In this document: piece by piece, positions 6,975-7,232 of the stretch
Layout of the letters: each line of letters begins with the position of its first letter
Position numbering within the stretch: the stretch's first letter is position 1
From: an uncultured Solobacterium sp.
GTDB taxonomy: Bacteria > Bacillota_I > Bacilli_A > Erysipelotrichales > Erysipelotrichaceae
Assembly (NCBI GenBank): GCA_937910655.1
Contig: CALEMV010000074.1
Span: forward strand, 1-7,232
Direction: 5' to 3'
Length of the DNA: 7,232 bases
Made by a program: the position numbers and the translations under genes
The notes under the pieces: generated by a model
The model's input: only the letters and a program-made list of their open reading frames with translations
The model's database searches: none
Told to the model about the DNA's origin: nothing

Positions 6975-7232
6975 TTACTTAGCTGCCTTCTTTAAAGCTT
7001 CCTTAGTTGCTTCAATGATTGCTTTAGAAGTAAGTGTAGCACCAGAAACAGTGTCTACATCAGCCTTATTCTGCTTAACGATAGCTGCTGGAACTTCTTC
7101 TAAAGCACCATCAGCGATACCAGCTGTTTCCTTGTGGTCCTTAACTTCTACCTTTTCAATCTTTGAATCTGAAACTGTAACTGCAACTGTAACGTCACCA
7201 TTACGTCCTTCAGCTGTTGCTTCATATGTACC
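6975..7232 (-). CDS. FMN-binding domain protein, C-terminal part (5' end outside window)
   Basis: 85 codons and a TAA stop are visible; the start lies beyond the right edge. The sequence begins inside the domain with GTYTATAEGRNGDVTVAVTV, continues to KIEKVEVKDHKET and ends with the motif DTVSGATLTS (the DTVSGAT part at 7035-7055) before a Lys/Ala-rich C-terminus. This is the FMN_bind domain (NqrC/RnfG type). Its Dxx(S/T)GA(S/T) motif is the known target of the ApbE flavin transferase, which links FMN covalently to the last Thr (codon 7035-7037). Such domains carry electrons in extracytoplasmic flavin systems, including Rnf/Nqr, flavin-based extracellular electron transfer and fumarate-type reductases. 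Which one applies, and whether the protein has a lipobox, signal peptide or second domain, depends on the missing N-terminus. It is terminated separately from hup. Confidence 0.92.
   Translation of the reverse strand, partial: GTYEATAEGRNGDVTVAVTVSDSKIEKVEVKDHKETAGIADGALEEVPAAIVKQNKADVDTVSGATLTSKAIIEATKEALKKAAK

Overview
This is an AT-rich chromosomal window from a low-GC Gram-positive bacterium (Bacillota). Strong purine-rich Shine-Dalgarno sequences, short intergenic gaps, a streptococcal-type glycogen phosphorylase and a Lys/Ala-rich HU protein all fit. The HU sequence style and the gene mix make me think of Erysipelotrichia, but that is an impression and not a proof. No mobile element, CRISPR array, tRNA or rRNA is visible, and no stretch over about 165 bases lacks a gene.

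The layout has three parts. (1) Bases 1-3569 hold a tightly packed minus-strand cluster, in transcription order: malQ (4-alpha-glucanotransferase), uppP (undecaprenyl-diphosphatase) and a CcdA-thioredoxin membrane fusion that runs off the left edge. The gaps are only 14 and 12 bases. (2) A 132-base divergent intergenic region (3570-3701) carries a perfect 8+8 inverted repeat, a likely extended -10 promoter for glgP, and a catabolite-repression (cre)-like half site next to the malQ start. It leads into a plus-strand pair, glgP (glycogen/maltodextrin phosphorylase) and a cyclophilin-type prolyl isomerase, separated by 9 bases and closed by a clear terminator. (3) On the right, two independent minus-strand units follow: hup (HU DNA-binding protein) with its own promoter and terminator, and the C-terminal part of an FMN-binding-domain protein with a covalent flavinylation motif and its own terminator.

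MalQ and GlgP form the coherent functional core. MalQ disproportionates short maltodextrins into longer chains, and GlgP phosphorolyses alpha-1,4-glucan ends to glucose-1-phosphate. Their divergent arrangement around a shared palindrome suggests joint control. The other genes are housekeeping or envelope functions: lipid-carrier recycling, extracytoplasmic thiol reduction, protein folding, nucleoid structure and flavin-based electron transfer. I did not find a previously undescribed system. The points most worth a second look are the shared operator-like palindrome, the mixed-function malQ-uppP-ccdA cluster, the CcdA-thioredoxin fusion with its repeat linker, and the flavinylation-site protein.
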